Positions 15,200 to 25,016 are shown, numbered from the stretch's first letter. The stretch is 33,208 nucleotides of DNA from Ligilactobacillus salitolerans (GCF_003864415.1 NZ_BFFP01000030.1:1-33208), one strand, 5' to 3'. The notes: a model not told the origin generated them from the letters alone. Numbers and translations: made by a program.

Positions 15200-15228
15200 A
15201 TTTTACATTATTCTCTAATAATAGTAAA
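15200..15228 (-). promoter_or_regulatory. Candidate pepC promoter
   Basis: Read on the minus strand, TTTACT (15228-15223), 17 bases and TAAAAT (15205-15200) form a fair sigma-A promoter 35 bases before the pepC ATG. Confidence 0.45.
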
Positions 15229-15346
15229 GAATGGCAAGACAATCAAGACGATAAATTTACTTTTACCGTAGTTTTACGTAAATTAGCTTTGTAACAGAAG
15301 ATTTTGAAGACTGGGCTAAGAGAAAAGAGCTGAACTGATTTGCGAT

Positions 15347-15585
15347 GGAACAAAGTCTGGAGAAGTATGTTCCAAAATGATTTGGCTTGGAACAAAGTCT
15401 GCGGAAGTATGTTCCAAAGTGATTTGGTTTGGAACAAAGTCTGTGGAAGTATGTTCCAAAGTGATCTGGTTTGGAACAAAGTCTGGAGAAGTATGTTCCA
15501 AGATGATTTGGTTTGGAACAAAGTCTGCGGAAGTATGTTCCAAAATGATTTGGTTTGGAACAAAGTATGGCGAAGATTGTTCCAA
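15347..15585. repeat. Tandem array of six 42-bp self-complementary units
   Basis: GGAACAAAGT recurs at 15347, 15389, 15431, 15473, 15515 and 15557, exactly 42 bases apart. Each unit holds TTGGAACA and TGTTCCAA as perfect arms around a 15-base loop of the form AAGTCTGNGGAAGTA, then a linker AATGATTTGGTT. The first and last units show edge divergence. Because 42 is a multiple of three, several spurious frames with 14-residue repeats arise on both strands. There is no spacer variation, so it is not CRISPR. The array lies between rpiA's terminator and pepC's promoter; the rest of 15166-15667 holds no gene. Confidence 0.93.
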
Positions 15586-15625
15586 ACCAGATGAGAATAG
15601 CAAAAGCGAACGAGGATAATTGTGC

Positions 15626-15649
15626 AAAAAAAAGAAGGGTGCACCCTTC
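15626..15649 (-). terminator. Intrinsic terminator of rpiA
   Basis: GAAGGG (15634-15639) and CCCTTC (15644-15649) form a stem with a TGCA loop, followed on the minus strand by T8. Confidence 0.9.
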
Positions 15650-15667
15650 CTTTTAAGCATTATTATG

Positions 15668-16357
15668 TTAACGGTTGGCTTCTAAAATTTCAGGACCGTT
15701 TGAACGCCCGACAATAACTGTATTGACCATGTCCAAAAATAAACCATGTTCAACGACACCGACTTCTTTGATCAGTTCGTCAGCGAGCCGATGCGGGTCT
15801 AAGATGTCGTGCAAGTGCAGGTCGATGATATAATTTTCCGAATCAGTCAAAAGCAGGCTGTTGCCGTCGGCGCTTTTGCGGAAACTTGGTTCATAACCCT
15901 GTTTTTCAAAACGTTCAAAGACTTTTTGACTGCCGTAAGGGATCACTTCAACCGGCAGCGGGAATGCGCCAAGATTTTTGACTAACTTGCTCTCATCTAC
16001 GATCCACATCACTTGAGAAGAGTTAGTTGCCACGATCTTTTCATAGAGCAAAGCTGCTCCGCCGCCCTTGATCCCTTGAAAGTCATTGCTGATCTCATCG
16101 GCTCCGTCGATCGTCAAATCGATATGGTCAACTGCATCAACAGACTTTAATGTAATTCCGAGTTCTTCAGCTTGTTTGGCGGTAGCTTTAGAAGTTGTCA
16201 CGGCAGTAATGTTTAAGCCTTCGCTTTTGACCCGGCGCCCCAGTGCGTCGACCATGAATTTGACGGTTGAACCGGTCCCTAAACCGACTGTCATTCCGTC
16301 TTCGATCCATTCGACAGATTTTTCGCCCACTAATTTCTTTAATTCATCTTGCTTCAT
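15668..16357 (-). CDS. rpiA: Ribose-5-phosphate isomerase A
   Basis: A 229-residue cytosolic enzyme that interconverts ribose 5-phosphate and ribulose 5-phosphate in the pentose phosphate pathway. Motifs: [10 protein letters not shown] (phosphate binding, near 21-30), [13 protein letters not shown] (catalytic Asp pair), [11 protein letters not shown] (catalytic Lys), and the C-terminal H-G-L-F-L-D-M. The ATG at 16357 starts M-K-Q-D-E-L-K-K and follows GGAGGAG. An upstream in-frame start at 16396 is not preceded by a ribosome site and would add 13 non-conserved residues. Single-gene unit. Confidence 0.95.
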   Translation of the reverse strand: MKQDELKKLVGEKSVEWIEDGMTVGLGTGSTVKFMVDALGRRVKSEGLNITAVTTSKATAKQAEELGITLKSVDAVDHIDLTIDGADEISNDFQGIKGGGAALLYEKIVATNSSQVMWIVDESKLVKNLGAFPLPVEVIPYGSQKVFERFEKQGYEPSFRKSADGNSLLLTDSENYIIDLHLHDILDPHRLADELIKEVGVVEHGLFLDMVNTVIVGRSNGPEILEANR

Positions 16358-16414
16358 TGTGAGGATCTCCTCCTTATGATTTGTTGGAATAACCACTTAA
16401 TTAACTGGCAGATG

Positions 16415-16432
16415 TAGCTGGATATTCAGCTA
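16415..16432. repeat. Small hairpin between divergent rpiA and dut
   Basis: TAGCTG and CAGCTA are separated by six bases, in the divergent promoter region. It may be an operator; there is no further evidence. Confidence 0.3.
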
Positions 16433-16528
16433 GTATTTCGATCAAATAACCATGAGGTCGACATTATTATAACATATGAAATCTTTTCTTAAAAAATGAG
16501 ATTCTCAAGCCGAACAGGAGCTGAAGTA

Positions 16529-16537
16529 TGTTATTAT
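16529..16537 (+). promoter_or_regulatory. Extended -10 element of dut
   Basis: TG-T-TATTAT lies 38 bases before the dut GTG; no strong -35. Confidence 0.4.
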
Positions 16538-16575
16538 GAAAATATCTGAAAATTTATGAAAGATGAGGACCAAGC

Positions 16576-17112
16576 GTGAAAAGAGGATTTAAAAAAGTCA
16601 GCAAATATGCAGACCAAGAGGTACGACTGCCGCAAAGATCGACCCAACAGGCAGCAGGCTATGATTTCTTTGCTTCCGAGGACTTTGTAGTCCCAAGCAT
16701 CTGGAAGGGCAGCTTTCTTAAAGTTCTAGCTGCTATCGTCATCGGGCAAAAGGCAGATCCCCAATTACAAGAAAAGGCACAGAAAATCTTGAAACCTTCT
16801 TTGGTGCCCACCGGGATCAAAGCATATATGGCACCTGACGAGTATTTGTTGTTGGCGGATCGTTCCAGTGCACCGTTAAAACGCGGGCTGGTTTTGCCAA
16901 ATGGAGTTGGGATCATCGATGCTGACTATTTCGATAACCCAAATAATGAGGGAGAAATTTTCTTTCAGCTGCTGAATTTTTCTTTGTTTGACCAAACGAT
17001 CAAACGCGGAGAAAAAATCGGGCAGGGGATCTTTATGCCGTTTTTATTAGCGGATGGGGAAGAAAAACCGCAAACCAAACGCACAGGCGGTTTTGGTTCA
17101 TCTGGTAGGTAA
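16576..17112 (+). CDS. dut: dUTP diphosphatase (trimeric type)
   Basis: A 178-residue dUTPase that hydrolyses dUTP to dUMP and so keeps uracil out of DNA. The five trimeric motifs are visible: A-A-G-Y-D-F-F-A (26-33), D-R-S-S-A-P (95-100), G-V-G-I-I-D-A-D-Y (110-118), R-G-E-K-I-G-Q-G (near 149-156) and the C-terminal P-loop-like R-T-G-G-F-G-S-S-G-R. About 30 residues more than the usual enzyme come from an insertion between motifs 1 and 2, a feature of the lactobacillus group. The GTG start follows GAGG by eight bases. It precedes radA, which has its own promoter, as is usual near radA in this family. Confidence 0.93.
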   Translation: MKRGFKKVSKYADQEVRLPQRSTQQAAGYDFFASEDFVVPSIWKGSFLKVLAAIVIGQKADPQLQEKAQKILKPSLVPTGIKAYMAPDEYLLLADRSSAPLKRGLVLPNGVGIIDADYFDNPNNEGEIFFQLLNFSLFDQTIKRGEKIGQGIFMPFLLADGEEKPQTKRTGGFGSSGR

Positions 17113-17183
17113 GCAGCTCACAAGTTGAATTTGCAAAAAAGTACGGATCCGGCACAAAACATTAACCAAGAACGGGTCAATAA

Positions 17184-17192
17184 TGGTAAAAT
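17184..17192 (+). promoter_or_regulatory. Extended -10 element of radA
   Basis: TG-G-TAAAAT sits 37 bases before the radA GTG. Confidence 0.4.
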
Positions 17193-17228
17193 TATTTAGG
17201 TAAGACTTATGAGAAAAGAGGCGGCATT

Positions 17229-18599
17229 GTGGCCAAGGCAAAAATTAAATATGTCTGTCAGAATTGTGGTTACTCATCGTCGCGTTTTCTAGGCAGATGC
17301 CCGAACTGCGGCGAGTGGAACAGCCTAGTCGAAGAAGTGGAACAAAAAACACCGCGGGCGGTGGGAGTTTCAATGGCTGCAGGTGGGACCCAGACTAAAC
17401 CGCAGCTGTTAAAGGACGTGTCTTTAAAGAAGACACCGCGTGTCCAGACTCAGATCGCCGAACTTAATCGGGTGTTGGGCGGCGGGATCGTCCCTGGTTC
17501 ACTCGTTTTGATCGGTGGAGATCCTGGGATCGGCAAGTCGACCTTATTGTTGCAGGTCTCAGGACAATTAGCTCAGACTGGCGGTAAGGTCCTTTATGTG
17601 TCCGGGGAAGAAAGTGCAAATCAGATCAAAATGCGGGCAGACCGCTTGGCGGTTTCTAGTGACGATTTTTACCTCTACCCAGAAACGGACATGGGAGCCA
17701 TCAAGGCTAATATCACGGAGCTCAAGCCGGATTATGTCGTGATCGACTCGGTGCAAACGATGCAGGAGCCGGAAATGGCTTCTGCGGTCGGGAGCGTCGC
17801 TCAGATCCGCGAAGTGACAGCCGATTTAATGCGACTGGCTAAGGGATCTGGGATCACGATCTTCGTTGTCGGTCATGTTACTAAAGGCGGCGCGATCGCT
17901 GGTCCGAAGATTTTGGAGCACATGGTTGATACGGTGCTCTATTTTGAAGGGGACCTGCATCATTCATACCGGATCCTTCGTTCCGTTAAAAACCGTTTTG
18001 GGTCGACCAATGAGATCGGGGTTTTTGAAATGCGGGCCGGCGGGTTAAAAGAAGTCAGCAACCCTTCGGAAATTTTCTTGGAAGAACGGCTCAAAGGAGC
18101 TGCTGGTTCGGCAGTCGTTGTTTCTTTAGAAGGAACTCGGCCGATCCTAGTCGAGATCCAAGCGTTGGTCACGCCGACTGCTTTTGGTAATGCCAAACGA
18201 ACCACTGCTGGGTTGAATCAGAACCGTGTCTCCTTGATCATGGCTGTCTTGGAAAAAAGAGCAGGCTTGATGCTGCAAAATCAGGATGCTTATTTAAAAG
18301 CCGCTGGCGGCGTCAAACTAGACGAACCGGCGATCGATCTAGCCTTGGCTGTTAGTATCGCCTCCAGCTACCGGGACAAAGAGACTCCGCCGACCGATTG
18401 TTTTATCGGCGAAGTTGGCTTGACTGGTGAGATCAGACGGGTCACTGACATTGAGACCCGGGTCCGTGAAGCGCAAAAACTAGGTTTCAAACGGATCGTT
18501 GTGCCGCAAAACAATTTGTCTGAAGCGGAATTTCCCGCTGGGATCGAAGTTAAGGGTGTGCAGACCTTGCGACAGGCCCTGCACTTTGCGTTTGGTTAA
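17229..18599 (+). CDS. radA: DNA repair protein RadA
   Basis: A 456-residue RadA/Sms protein, a DnaB-like branch-migration helicase that helps RecA during recombination and transformation. Domains in order: four-Cys zinc finger (Cys10, Cys13, Cys24, Cys27), RecA-like ATPase with Walker A G-D-P-G-I-G-K-S at 97-104 and V-V-I-D-S-V (Walker B), the RadA-specific K-N-R-F-G motif, and a Lon-protease-like C-terminal region ([10 protein letters not shown] and [10 protein letters not shown]). The GTG start follows GAGG. Length and motifs are complete. It is followed by yacL, the conserved order in Firmicutes. Confidence 0.97.
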   Translation: MAKAKIKYVCQNCGYSSSRFLGRCPNCGEWNSLVEEVEQKTPRAVGVSMAAGGTQTKPQLLKDVSLKKTPRVQTQIAELNRVLGGGIVPGSLVLIGGDPGIGKSTLLLQVSGQLAQTGGKVLYVSGEESANQIKMRADRLAVSSDDFYLYPETDMGAIKANITELKPDYVVIDSVQTMQEPEMASAVGSVAQIREVTADLMRLAKGSGITIFVVGHVTKGGAIAGPKILEHMVDTVLYFEGDLHHSYRILRSVKNRFGSTNEIGVFEMRAGGLKEVSNPSEIFLEERLKGAAGSAVVVSLEGTRPILVEIQALVTPTAFGNAKRTTAGLNQNRVSLIMAVLEKRAGLMLQNQDAYLKAAGGVKLDEPAIDLALAVSIASSYRDKETPPTDCFIGEVGLTGEIRRVTDIETRVREAQKLGFKRIVVPQNNLSEAEFPAGIEVKGVQTLRQALHFAFG

Positions 18600-18667
18600 C
18601 TTTTTGAACGCAACGGACAGGTTTCATTCAAATATTTTCAGAAAAAATTAAGAATAGGAGTGATAAG

Positions 18668-19789
18668 ATGCGAAAAAGAATGCTCCAGTTAATTTTCGCT
18701 CTTTTGGGGATCGGCGTTGGTTATTCCGCTATGCCCTTGATCTGGGACGCATGGGGAGTACAGACGCGCTGGCTAGATAATATCTTTATGGATATGATGA
18801 TCGGCTTAGCTGTCTTTGTTTTATTGGGAGTGCTGTTAAGTGATCCGGTTGAAAGGCTGGTCAAAAAAATTGAAACATCACTGGCCGACCAGAAATTGGA
18901 GACCATTATTCCCGAAGTAGTTTCCACAGTAGTAGGACTCTTGATCGCAGTATTGATTTCACTATTATTTTCTAATTCGCAATTATTCTTTTTCAATACG
19001 ATCTTGCCAATTATTTTACTAGTCCTATTTGCGTATCTTGGCTTTACCGTTGGTCACAGTCGACTCAATGACTTGCGCAAACTGTTGTTTCGGAGGAAAA
19101 AAGCTGTGCTGGAAGACTCCCCTGTTGAAAACAGTGAGATCTTGGAACGCAAAGCAGGCGATAACTTTCGCAAGTATAAACTGCTGGACACCAATATCCT
19201 GATCGATGGCCGGATCTACGACTTGGCTAAGACCGGCTTTTTAGAAGGGGTCTTGATCGTGCCTAACTTTGTCTTATATGAGCTGCAATATATTGCTGAT
19301 TCTGCGGATAGTGTTAAGCGGGTCCGCGGTCGGCGCGGTTTAGATATGCTGAATAAATTGCAGCAGGAAAAAGTGATGCCGGTCCAGATGTATGACGGAG
19401 ATTTCGATGATATCCAGGAAGTTGACAGCAAGCTTTTGCGGCTGGCTAAATTAATGGACGCTGTCGTGGTGACGAATGACTATAATTTAAACAAGGTCGC
19501 CGAATTTCAAAATGTGCAGGTCTTAAATGTCAATGCCTTGGCGCGTTCCCTCAAACCACGGGTGATCCCTGGTGAAACCTTAAATGTGATGGTCATCAAA
19601 AATGGGACTGAGCGGCAGCAAGGTGTAGCGTATCTGGATGACGGGACCATGATCGTCGTTGAAGATGGACGCTATTATATGAACAAACAGATCGAAGTTG
19701 AAGTTACCAGTGCTTTGCAGACAGATGCCGGCCGGATGATTTTTGCCAAGCCGACACACTCAAAGCGCGGGATCAAGGAGAAAAACTAG
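18668..19789 (+). CDS. yacL: PIN/TRAM domain membrane protein YacL
   Basis: A 373-residue integral membrane protein. Hydrophobic segments at about 5-22, 40-58, 82-103 and 107-128 anchor the N-terminus. A PIN nuclease-like domain follows (L-L-D-T-N-I-L-I-D-G-R-I, V-P-N-F-V-L-Y-E-L-Q, T-N-D-Y-N-L-N-K-V-A) with its acidic residues present. The C-terminal TRAM domain (P-G-E-T-L-N-V-M-V-I-K and D-G-T-M-I-V-V-E-D) may bind RNA. Homologues follow radA in most Firmicutes; a precise role is not settled. GGAG lies before the ATG. The gap to radA is 68 bases, so cotranscription is likely. Confidence 0.92.
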   Translation: MRKRMLQLIFALLGIGVGYSAMPLIWDAWGVQTRWLDNIFMDMMIGLAVFVLLGVLLSDPVERLVKKIETSLADQKLETIIPEVVSTVVGLLIAVLISLLFSNSQLFFFNTILPIILLVLFAYLGFTVGHSRLNDLRKLLFRRKKAVLEDSPVENSEILERKAGDNFRKYKLLDTNILIDGRIYDLAKTGFLEGVLIVPNFVLYELQYIADSADSVKRVRGRRGLDMLNKLQQEKVMPVQMYDGDFDDIQEVDSKLLRLAKLMDAVVVTNDYNLNKVAEFQNVQVLNVNALARSLKPRVIPGETLNVMVIKNGTERQQGVAYLDDGTMIVVEDGRYYMNKQIEVEVTSALQTDAGRMIFAKPTHSKRGIKEKN

Positions 19790-19902
19790 CTTAGTTTTTC
19801 CCTGAGTGTTTATTTTTAGTGGTAAGCATAGTACAATTTAACAGTGTGGCTGTGTGCAGCAGTCAAGAAATGATGAACAAGATAAAAGAGGAGTAATTTT
19901 AA

Positions 19903-21399
19903 ATGGCTAGTGACAAAATTCGGGTCCGTTATGCCCCAAGTCCTACTGGACACTTGCATATCGGGAACGCTCGGACAGCTTTGTTTAATTATTTATTTGC
20001 ACGGCATAACAACGGGACATTTGTGTTGCGGATCGAGGACACAGATACCAAGCGCAATGTTATTGACGGTGAAAAAAGTCAGATGGATAACCTGGAATGG
20101 CTCGGGATCGACTGGGATGAAGGTCCGGATAAACCAGGCGAATATGGTCCTTACCGCCAGTCTGAAAGACGCGATATCTACCAGCCTTTGATCCAAGAAT
20201 TGCTGGACAAAGATCTGGCTTACGAATCATTTATGACTGAAGATGAGCTGGCTGCTCAGCGTGATGAACAGCGTGCCAAAGGCGAAGCTCCACGTTATGT
20301 CGATGAATATGCCGGCATGAGCCAAGATGAGATCAAGGCTGCAAAAGAAGCTGCGCGGGCCAAAGGATTGAAGCCGGTCATTCGTTTGCGTGTACCGCAT
20401 GATCATGTTTATGCCTGGAAAGATATTGTTAAAGGCGATATCAGCTTCAAGTCAGACACGATCGGCGGCGACTTTGTCATCGCCAAGCGTGATGGCATGC
20501 CGACTTATAACTTTGCTGTAGTTGTGGATGATCATTTAATGGAGATCTCCCATGTTTTGCGCGGAGATGACCACGTGGCCAACACACCTAAGCAGCTGGC
20601 AGTTTATGATGCCTTTGGCTGGGAAGCTCCGGTCTTTGGTCATATGTCTTTGATCATTAATACTGAGACGGGTAAGAAGCTCAGCAAGCGTGATGAAACA
20701 GTTCTTCAATTCATTGAACAGTATCGGTCACTGGGCTACCTGCCTAATGCAATGTTCAACTTTATTACACTTCTGGGCTGGTCACCAGTGGGCGAGTCTG
20801 AGATCTTTACCAAGAAGCAATTTATTAAGATGTTTGATCCGAAACGTTTGAGCAAATCACCTGCAGCTTTTGACAACAAGAAACTTGAATGGGTCAATAA
20901 CCAGTACGTGAAGGCCGGAAATGCCGATCAGATCACGTCCTTGGCCATTCAACAGTTGATCAAAGCTGGACGGATGCCAGCAGAGCCGACTAAAGAAAAG
21001 ATCGAATGGGCACGACAATTGACCAACCTTTACAAGCAGCAAATGTCATACGCTGCTGAAATGATCGATTTATCCTCAGTCTTTTTTGAAGAGCCTGAAT
21101 CTTTGGATGAAGATGCACGCCAAGAATTGGACCAAGAGAGTGCACCGATCGTCTTGCGGGAATTTGCCAGCAAGATCAAGGATTTGCCGGTCTTCGGGGC
21201 ATTTGAGATCCAGTCAGTGATCATGCAGATCCAAAAAGAGACTGGGATCCGCGGACGAAAGCTCTATATGCCGATCCGCATCGCTACGACCCGTGAGATG
21301 CATGGACCTGACTTGGCACCTTCGATCGAATTGATCGGACGCGATAAGGTGCTGGCCCATATCGAAAAAACTTTTGCAGAATTAGGTCTGAAGTTCTAA
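19903..21399 (+). CDS. gltX: Glutamyl-tRNA synthetase
   Basis: A 498-residue class I aminoacyl-tRNA synthetase that charges tRNA-Glu (and, in bacteria without GlnRS, also tRNA-Gln for later amidation by GatCAB). The H-I-G-N form of the HIGH motif is in [12 protein letters not shown], and the KMSKS-type motif is K-L-S-K-R-D-E. The anticodon-binding region fills the C-terminal third. Full length. GAGG stands before the ATG. A strong terminator ends the unit. I saw no T-box leader before it. Confidence 0.97.
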   Translation: MASDKIRVRYAPSPTGHLHIGNARTALFNYLFARHNNGTFVLRIEDTDTKRNVIDGEKSQMDNLEWLGIDWDEGPDKPGEYGPYRQSERRDIYQPLIQELLDKDLAYESFMTEDELAAQRDEQRAKGEAPRYVDEYAGMSQDEIKAAKEAARAKGLKPVIRLRVPHDHVYAWKDIVKGDISFKSDTIGGDFVIAKRDGMPTYNFAVVVDDHLMEISHVLRGDDHVANTPKQLAVYDAFGWEAPVFGHMSLIINTETGKKLSKRDETVLQFIEQYRSLGYLPNAMFNFITLLGWSPVGESEIFTKKQFIKMFDPKRLSKSPAAFDNKKLEWVNNQYVKAGNADQITSLAIQQLIKAGRMPAEPTKEKIEWARQLTNLYKQQMSYAAEMIDLSSVFFEEPESLDEDARQELDQESAPIVLREFASKIKDLPVFGAFEIQSVIMQIQKETGIRGRKLYMPIRIATTREMHGPDLAPSIELIGRDKVLAHIEKTFAELGLKF

Positions 21400-21416
21400 A
21401 CATTAACTTAGAAAAG

Positions 21417-21458
21417 AGTTCGGCACAAAACTGAGTTGTTTTGTTACCGAACTTTTTT
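21417..21458 (+). terminator. Intrinsic terminator of gltX
   Basis: AGTTCGG (21417-21423) pairs with CCGAACT (21447-21453), and ACAAAAC pairs with GTTTTGT inside, followed by T6. cysS therefore needs its own promoter. Confidence 0.9.
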
Positions 21459-21526
21459 GCTAAATTTCAGATAAAAAAGAAAAAATGCTGTATGATTGCA
21501 GTATATATTAGTAAAGGAAAATTTAA

Positions 21527-21559
21527 CTGCTCCGGTGGATACACGGCTGGAGAGAGCAG
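21527..21559 (+). promoter_or_regulatory. Leader hairpin next to the cysS ribosome binding site
   Basis: CTGCTC (21527-21532) can pair with GAGCAG (21554-21559), whose last base abuts the GGGGGAGG site. Folding could restrict initiation. No T-box consensus is present. Confidence 0.35.
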
Positions 21560-21573
21560 GGGGAGGTTGTTTT

Positions 21574-22983
21574 ATGATCCAGTTGTATAATACGTTAACC
21601 AAGACCAAAGAAAACTTTGTGCCAATGGAACCAGGCAAGGTCAGGATGTATGTCTGCGGTCCCACGGTCTACAATTACATTCACATTGGTAATGCCCGCA
21701 GCGCGATCGCCTTTGATACGATCAGGCGCTACTTTGAATACCGCGGTTATCAAGTCAATTACGTCTCTAATTTTACCGATGTTGATGATAAGATCATCAA
21801 GGCCAGCCAGGAAATGAAGCTGAGTGTCCAAGAAGTTACTGAGAAATTTATTGCAGCGTTTTACCATGATACGGATGCTTTGAACGTCAAACGAGCCGAC
21901 TTGAATCCGCGCGTGATGGATAATATGGCTGATATCATTGAATTTGTGGCAGCGCTGGTCAAAAAAGGCTATGCTTACCAGTCGGATGGCGATGTTTATT
22001 ACCGTGCCCGGAAGTTTGCGAATTATGGGCAGCTCTCCGGCCAATCGGTGGATGCTTTGGAACAGGGTGCCAGTGAGCGTTTGTCGGCTGAAGACCAAGC
22101 TAAAAAAGAAGACCCGTTAGATTTTGCGGTCTGGAAAGCTGCCAAACCGGGGGAGATCGCTTGGGATTCGCCTTTTGGCAAGGGCAGACCAGGCTGGCAT
22201 ATTGAATGCTCAGTCATGTCTACTAAGTATTTAGGAAACACGATCGATATCCACGGCGGCGGCCAGGACCTGGAATTTCCCCACCATGAAAATGAGATCG
22301 CGCAAAGCGAAGCCAAAACCGGGCAGAAGTTTGCGAATTACTGGCTGCACAATGGGTTCGTGACGATCGGTGAAGAAGACGAGAAGATGAGCAAGTCACT
22401 CGGCAACTTTGTGACTGTCCGCGATTTGATCTCAGAAGTTGATCCGCAGATCGTGCGTTTCTTTATGGCAACCACGCAATATCGCCGGCCGATCCGGTAT
22501 ACGCAAGCTAATTTGCAAGAAGCTAAGGCAAATTTGGAACGGATCCAAACCGCAGCCAGAAACGTTACTTATCGCCTGCAAAATGCCAGCGATGGACCAG
22601 TCGACCCTGAGGTCCAAGCAGAATTTCAGCAGCATGAAAGTTCCTTTGAAGCCGCGATGGATGATGATTTCAACGCTCAAAACGGGATCGCAGTTGTATA
22701 TGAACTGGTCAAGCAGCTCAATATCTATGCCGAGCGCGCAGAAGTCAACGAAAACACGCTGCAGTATTTGCTGGATGGATTTACACGGATCGTGTCTGTC
22801 TTTGGGATCAAACTTGAGCAGGCGGGGATCTTAGACGAAGAGGTCGAAGCAAAGATCAAACAACGCAACGCCGCTCGGCAAAATAAGAATTTTGCCTTGA
22901 GTGATCAGATCCGTGACGAGCTTAAAGAACAAGGGATCCTGTTAGAAGATACACCGCAGGGGACCCGCTGGAAGAGAGAATAA
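21574..22983 (+). CDS. cysS: Cysteinyl-tRNA synthetase
   Basis: A 469-residue class I synthetase that charges tRNA-Cys. It shows [19 protein letters not shown] (zinc ligand Cys and HIGH-type motif), E-C-S-V-M with [15 protein letters not shown] (zinc and cysteine-binding residues) and K-M-S-K-S-L-G-N. I chose the ATG at 21574 because GGGGGAGG lies seven bases upstream; an upstream in-frame start at 21496 would add 26 non-conserved residues. mrnC begins two bases after the stop, so cysS-mrnC-rlmB-yacP are one transcription unit. Confidence 0.97.
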   Translation: MIQLYNTLTKTKENFVPMEPGKVRMYVCGPTVYNYIHIGNARSAIAFDTIRRYFEYRGYQVNYVSNFTDVDDKIIKASQEMKLSVQEVTEKFIAAFYHDTDALNVKRADLNPRVMDNMADIIEFVAALVKKGYAYQSDGDVYYRARKFANYGQLSGQSVDALEQGASERLSAEDQAKKEDPLDFAVWKAAKPGEIAWDSPFGKGRPGWHIECSVMSTKYLGNTIDIHGGGQDLEFPHHENEIAQSEAKTGQKFANYWLHNGFVTIGEEDEKMSKSLGNFVTVRDLISEVDPQIVRFFMATTQYRRPIRYTQANLQEAKANLERIQTAARNVTYRLQNASDGPVDPEVQAEFQQHESSFEAAMDDDFNAQNGIAVVYELVKQLNIYAERAEVNENTLQYLLDGFTRIVSVFGIKLEQAGILDEEVEAKIKQRNAARQNKNFALSDQIRDELKEQGILLEDTPQGTRWKRE

Positions 22984-22985
22984 GA

Positions 22986-23387
22986 ATGACAAGAGCTAAT
23001 TATCAATTGATCAATGGGATTGCCCTCGCCTATATTGGCGATGCTGTCTGGGAAGTTTTCGTCCGCGAACATTTGCTGGAAGTGGGCTTGACTAAACCCA
23101 ATAAGCTGCAAAAAACTGCGACGCACTACGTGTCAGCTAAGGCCCAGGCCTTTTTGATCGAGCAAATGGAAGCACAAAAGAAGTTATCAGATGCCGAGTG
23201 GACTTATTTTAAGAAGGGGCGTAATGCCAAAAGTCGTACTTCTGCTAAAAATACGGCAGTCCTGACCTATCGGATCTCAACGGGCTTTGAAGCGCTGTTC
23301 GGCTACCTCTATACCAGCGAACAAGACCAACGGCTCAAAGAGTTAGCGCAGTGGTGCATTGAAACTGTCGAAGCACAGGCAAAATAA
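22986..23387 (+). CDS. mrnC: Mini-ribonuclease 3
   Basis: A 133-residue RNase III-like domain without a double-stranded RNA-binding domain. In Bacillus the enzyme trims 23S rRNA precursor ends. Catalytic residues lie in A-Y-I-G-D-A-V-W-E (Asp) and [10 protein letters not shown] (Glu). K-A-Q-A-F and the R-N-A-K-S segment are family typical. It lies directly after cysS and before rlmB, the standard order. Confidence 0.95.
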   Translation: MTRANYQLINGIALAYIGDAVWEVFVREHLLEVGLTKPNKLQKTATHYVSAKAQAFLIEQMEAQKKLSDAEWTYFKKGRNAKSRTSAKNTAVLTYRISTGFEALFGYLYTSEQDQRLKELAQWCIETVEAQAK

Positions 23388-23405
23388 AGGACAAAGGGAT
23401 CAATT

Positions 23406-24161
23406 ATGGATAAAAACAAAAACAATGAACATAACGGGCTTGTGATCGGTCGGCATGCAGCGATGGCTGCTTTAAAGGGGACACAGGCGGTCAACAAAGT
23501 TTACGTGCAGGAAAAATTAAAATCCGACGCTGTTTCGGAGATCATTGCCTTAGCACGGCGCAAATCGATCGTGGTTTCTCGGGTCCCCAAAGCCAAACTT
23601 GATTTCTTAAGCGACCAGCAAAATCACCAAGGAGTAGCTGTTTCCGTTGCTCCTTTTCAATATGCTACGCTAGACGATCTTTTTAGTCGTGCCAAAGAGC
23701 AAGGCGAAGCGCCATTCTTTTTGATCTTAGACGAGATCGAAGACCCGCATAATTTAGGTTCGATCATTAGAACCGCGGATGCTGCCGGTGTGCACGGGGT
23801 GATCATCCCGAAACGTCGTGCGGTACAACTGACCGCCACAGTTTCCAAGACTTCGACTGGTGCCGTGGAATATGTTCCAGTCATGCGCGCGAATAATTTG
23901 ACAGCAGTCGTTAAGGAACTAAAAAAACGCGGGGTCTGGATCTTCGGGACTGACATGGCCGGACAGGATTTCCGTCAATTTGACGGGAGTGCACCGACAG
24001 CGATCGTGATCGGCAACGAAGGCAAAGGGATCTCGCCGTTGTTGAAAAAGAATTGTGATGGTATGTTGACGATCCCAATGACGGGGCATGTTCAAAGCCT
24101 AAATGCCAGCGTGGCTGCCAGCCTTTTGATCTATCAAGTGTACACAAGCAGAGGAAAATGA
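23406..24161 (+). CDS. rlmB: 23S rRNA (guanosine-2'-O-)-methyltransferase RlmB (TrmH family)
   Basis: A 251-residue SPOUT methyltransferase. The N-terminal substrate-binding domain starts with G-L-V-I-G-R-H-A-A-M-A-A-L. The trefoil-knot core has D-E-I-E-D-P-H-N-L-G-S-I-I-R-T-A-D-A-A-G, G-N-E-G-K-G-I-S, and S-L-N-A-S-V-A-A-S-L-L at the C-terminus, all SAM-binding or catalytic motifs of TrmH proteins. RlmB methylates G2251 of 23S rRNA in E. coli. The product is complete, 18 bases after mrnC and 7 before yacP. Confidence 0.94.
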   Translation: MDKNKNNEHNGLVIGRHAAMAALKGTQAVNKVYVQEKLKSDAVSEIIALARRKSIVVSRVPKAKLDFLSDQQNHQGVAVSVAPFQYATLDDLFSRAKEQGEAPFFLILDEIEDPHNLGSIIRTADAAGVHGVIIPKRRAVQLTATVSKTSTGAVEYVPVMRANNLTAVVKELKKRGVWIFGTDMAGQDFRQFDGSAPTAIVIGNEGKGISPLLKKNCDGMLTIPMTGHVQSLNASVAASLLIYQVYTSRGK

Positions 24162-24168
24162 TGAACTA

Positions 24169-24690
24169 ATGAAGAAAAATATCCTGATCGTCGATGCTTA
24201 TAATATGATCGGCAACTGGCCTAAACTAAATAAACTTAAGAAAGATGACCGCCTAGAAGATGCGCGCGACCTCTTGCTGCAAGTCTTGTCGGATTACCAC
24301 AAGCAAAGCGGTGCACAGATCATCGTAGTTTTTGATGCCATGTATGTTCCTGGGCTGTCTAAGAGTTATCGGCAGTATACCTTGCAGGTGATTTGGACTG
24401 ACGAGGGACAGACGGCAGACAGCTACATTGAATCTTTAGCTGGAGAGCTGATGACGCCCTTAACGACGGTGACTGTGGCTACCAGTGATCAGGCAGAGCA
24501 GTGGACGATTTTTTCACAGGGCGCCTTGCGCAAACCTGCTTGGGAACTAGCTCAGGATATCAAACGAGCGCGGACTGAGGTCAAACGGACCGCGCGCCAG
24601 TATCAAGATCAGCATTCATTGCGGGGCAATCCTTGGGATGAAGATCAGTTGGAGGACCTAAAGCGGCTGCGGGATCACTTATCGAAGTGA
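24169..24690 (+). CDS. yacP: NYN domain ribonuclease YacP/Rae1
   Basis: A 173-residue NYN-type (PIN-like) protein beginning I-L-I-V-D-A-Y-N-M-I-G-N-W, with a V-V-F-D-A-M-Y second motif and the A-D-S-Y-I-E-S-L-A and V-A-T-S-D acidic motifs. Bacillus Rae1 is a ribosome-associated endoribonuclease that cuts mRNA in the A site. It is last in the cysS unit; a GTGAGACG tail and a perfect 12-pair terminator follow. The sigH gene that usually follows in Bacillus is absent here. Confidence 0.92.
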   Translation: MKKNILIVDAYNMIGNWPKLNKLKKDDRLEDARDLLLQVLSDYHKQSGAQIIVVFDAMYVPGLSKSYRQYTLQVIWTDEGQTADSYIESLAGELMTPLTTVTVATSDQAEQWTIFSQGALRKPAWELAQDIKRARTEVKRTARQYQDQHSLRGNPWDEDQLEDLKRLRDHLSK

Positions 24691-24720
24691 GACGATTTAG
24701 CAATTTGAAAAACATAACGG

Positions 24721-24770
24721 CACCACTGCATGAAACGGGCTTGGACCTGGAACATGCAGTGGTGTTTTTT
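24721..24770 (+). terminator. Intrinsic terminator of the cysS-yacP operon
   Basis: Twelve-base arms 24721-24732 and 24753-24764 pair perfectly, followed by T6. Confidence 0.93.
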
Positions 24771-24894
24771 GTTATTATCAAGGTCACATCAATAAAATTT
24801 GATGATGTAGTTAATTAATTTGTTAAATAATGCAGTAATTCACAATTGGTAAATAGTGAAGTATTCCATTTTAGTAAACCCTTATATCTTTGCT

Positions 24895-24923
24895 TTGACA
24901 AGCCTTTTGGCTAATAGTAATTT
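24895..24923 (+). promoter_or_regulatory. Promoter of GH43 gene with internal dyad
   Basis: TTGACA (24895-24900), exactly 17 bases, TAATTT (24918-24923). The spacer contains AGCC-TTTT-GGCT, a dyad suitable for a repressor. The region 24691-25016 otherwise contains only the preceding terminator; a frame from 24938 overlaps the gene's start and is not thought real. Confidence 0.72.
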
Positions 24924-25016
24924 AATAAGTGGAGTGAATGAAAAACGTTCAATATTTTTACTTGAAAGGAGGATTGGCAGTTTCAGCTCCAGAAATCAAA
25001 GAGGAAGGAATAAAGA

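Noticed and set aside
15347-15585. CRISPR array
   Set aside because: Units are contiguous copies with no variable spacers and no cas genes nearby.
15243-15660. Overlapping frames with 14-residue repeats on both strands
   Set aside because: They come from the 42-bp array (42 is three times 14); no ribosome site, and equal openness in several frames.
19790-19902. T-box leader before gltX or cysS
   Set aside because: No AGGGUGGNACCGCG-type block in either leader.
21496-21573. 26-residue N-terminal extension of cysS
   Set aside because: The strong GGGGGAGG site fits only the ATG at 21574; extension residues are not conserved in character.
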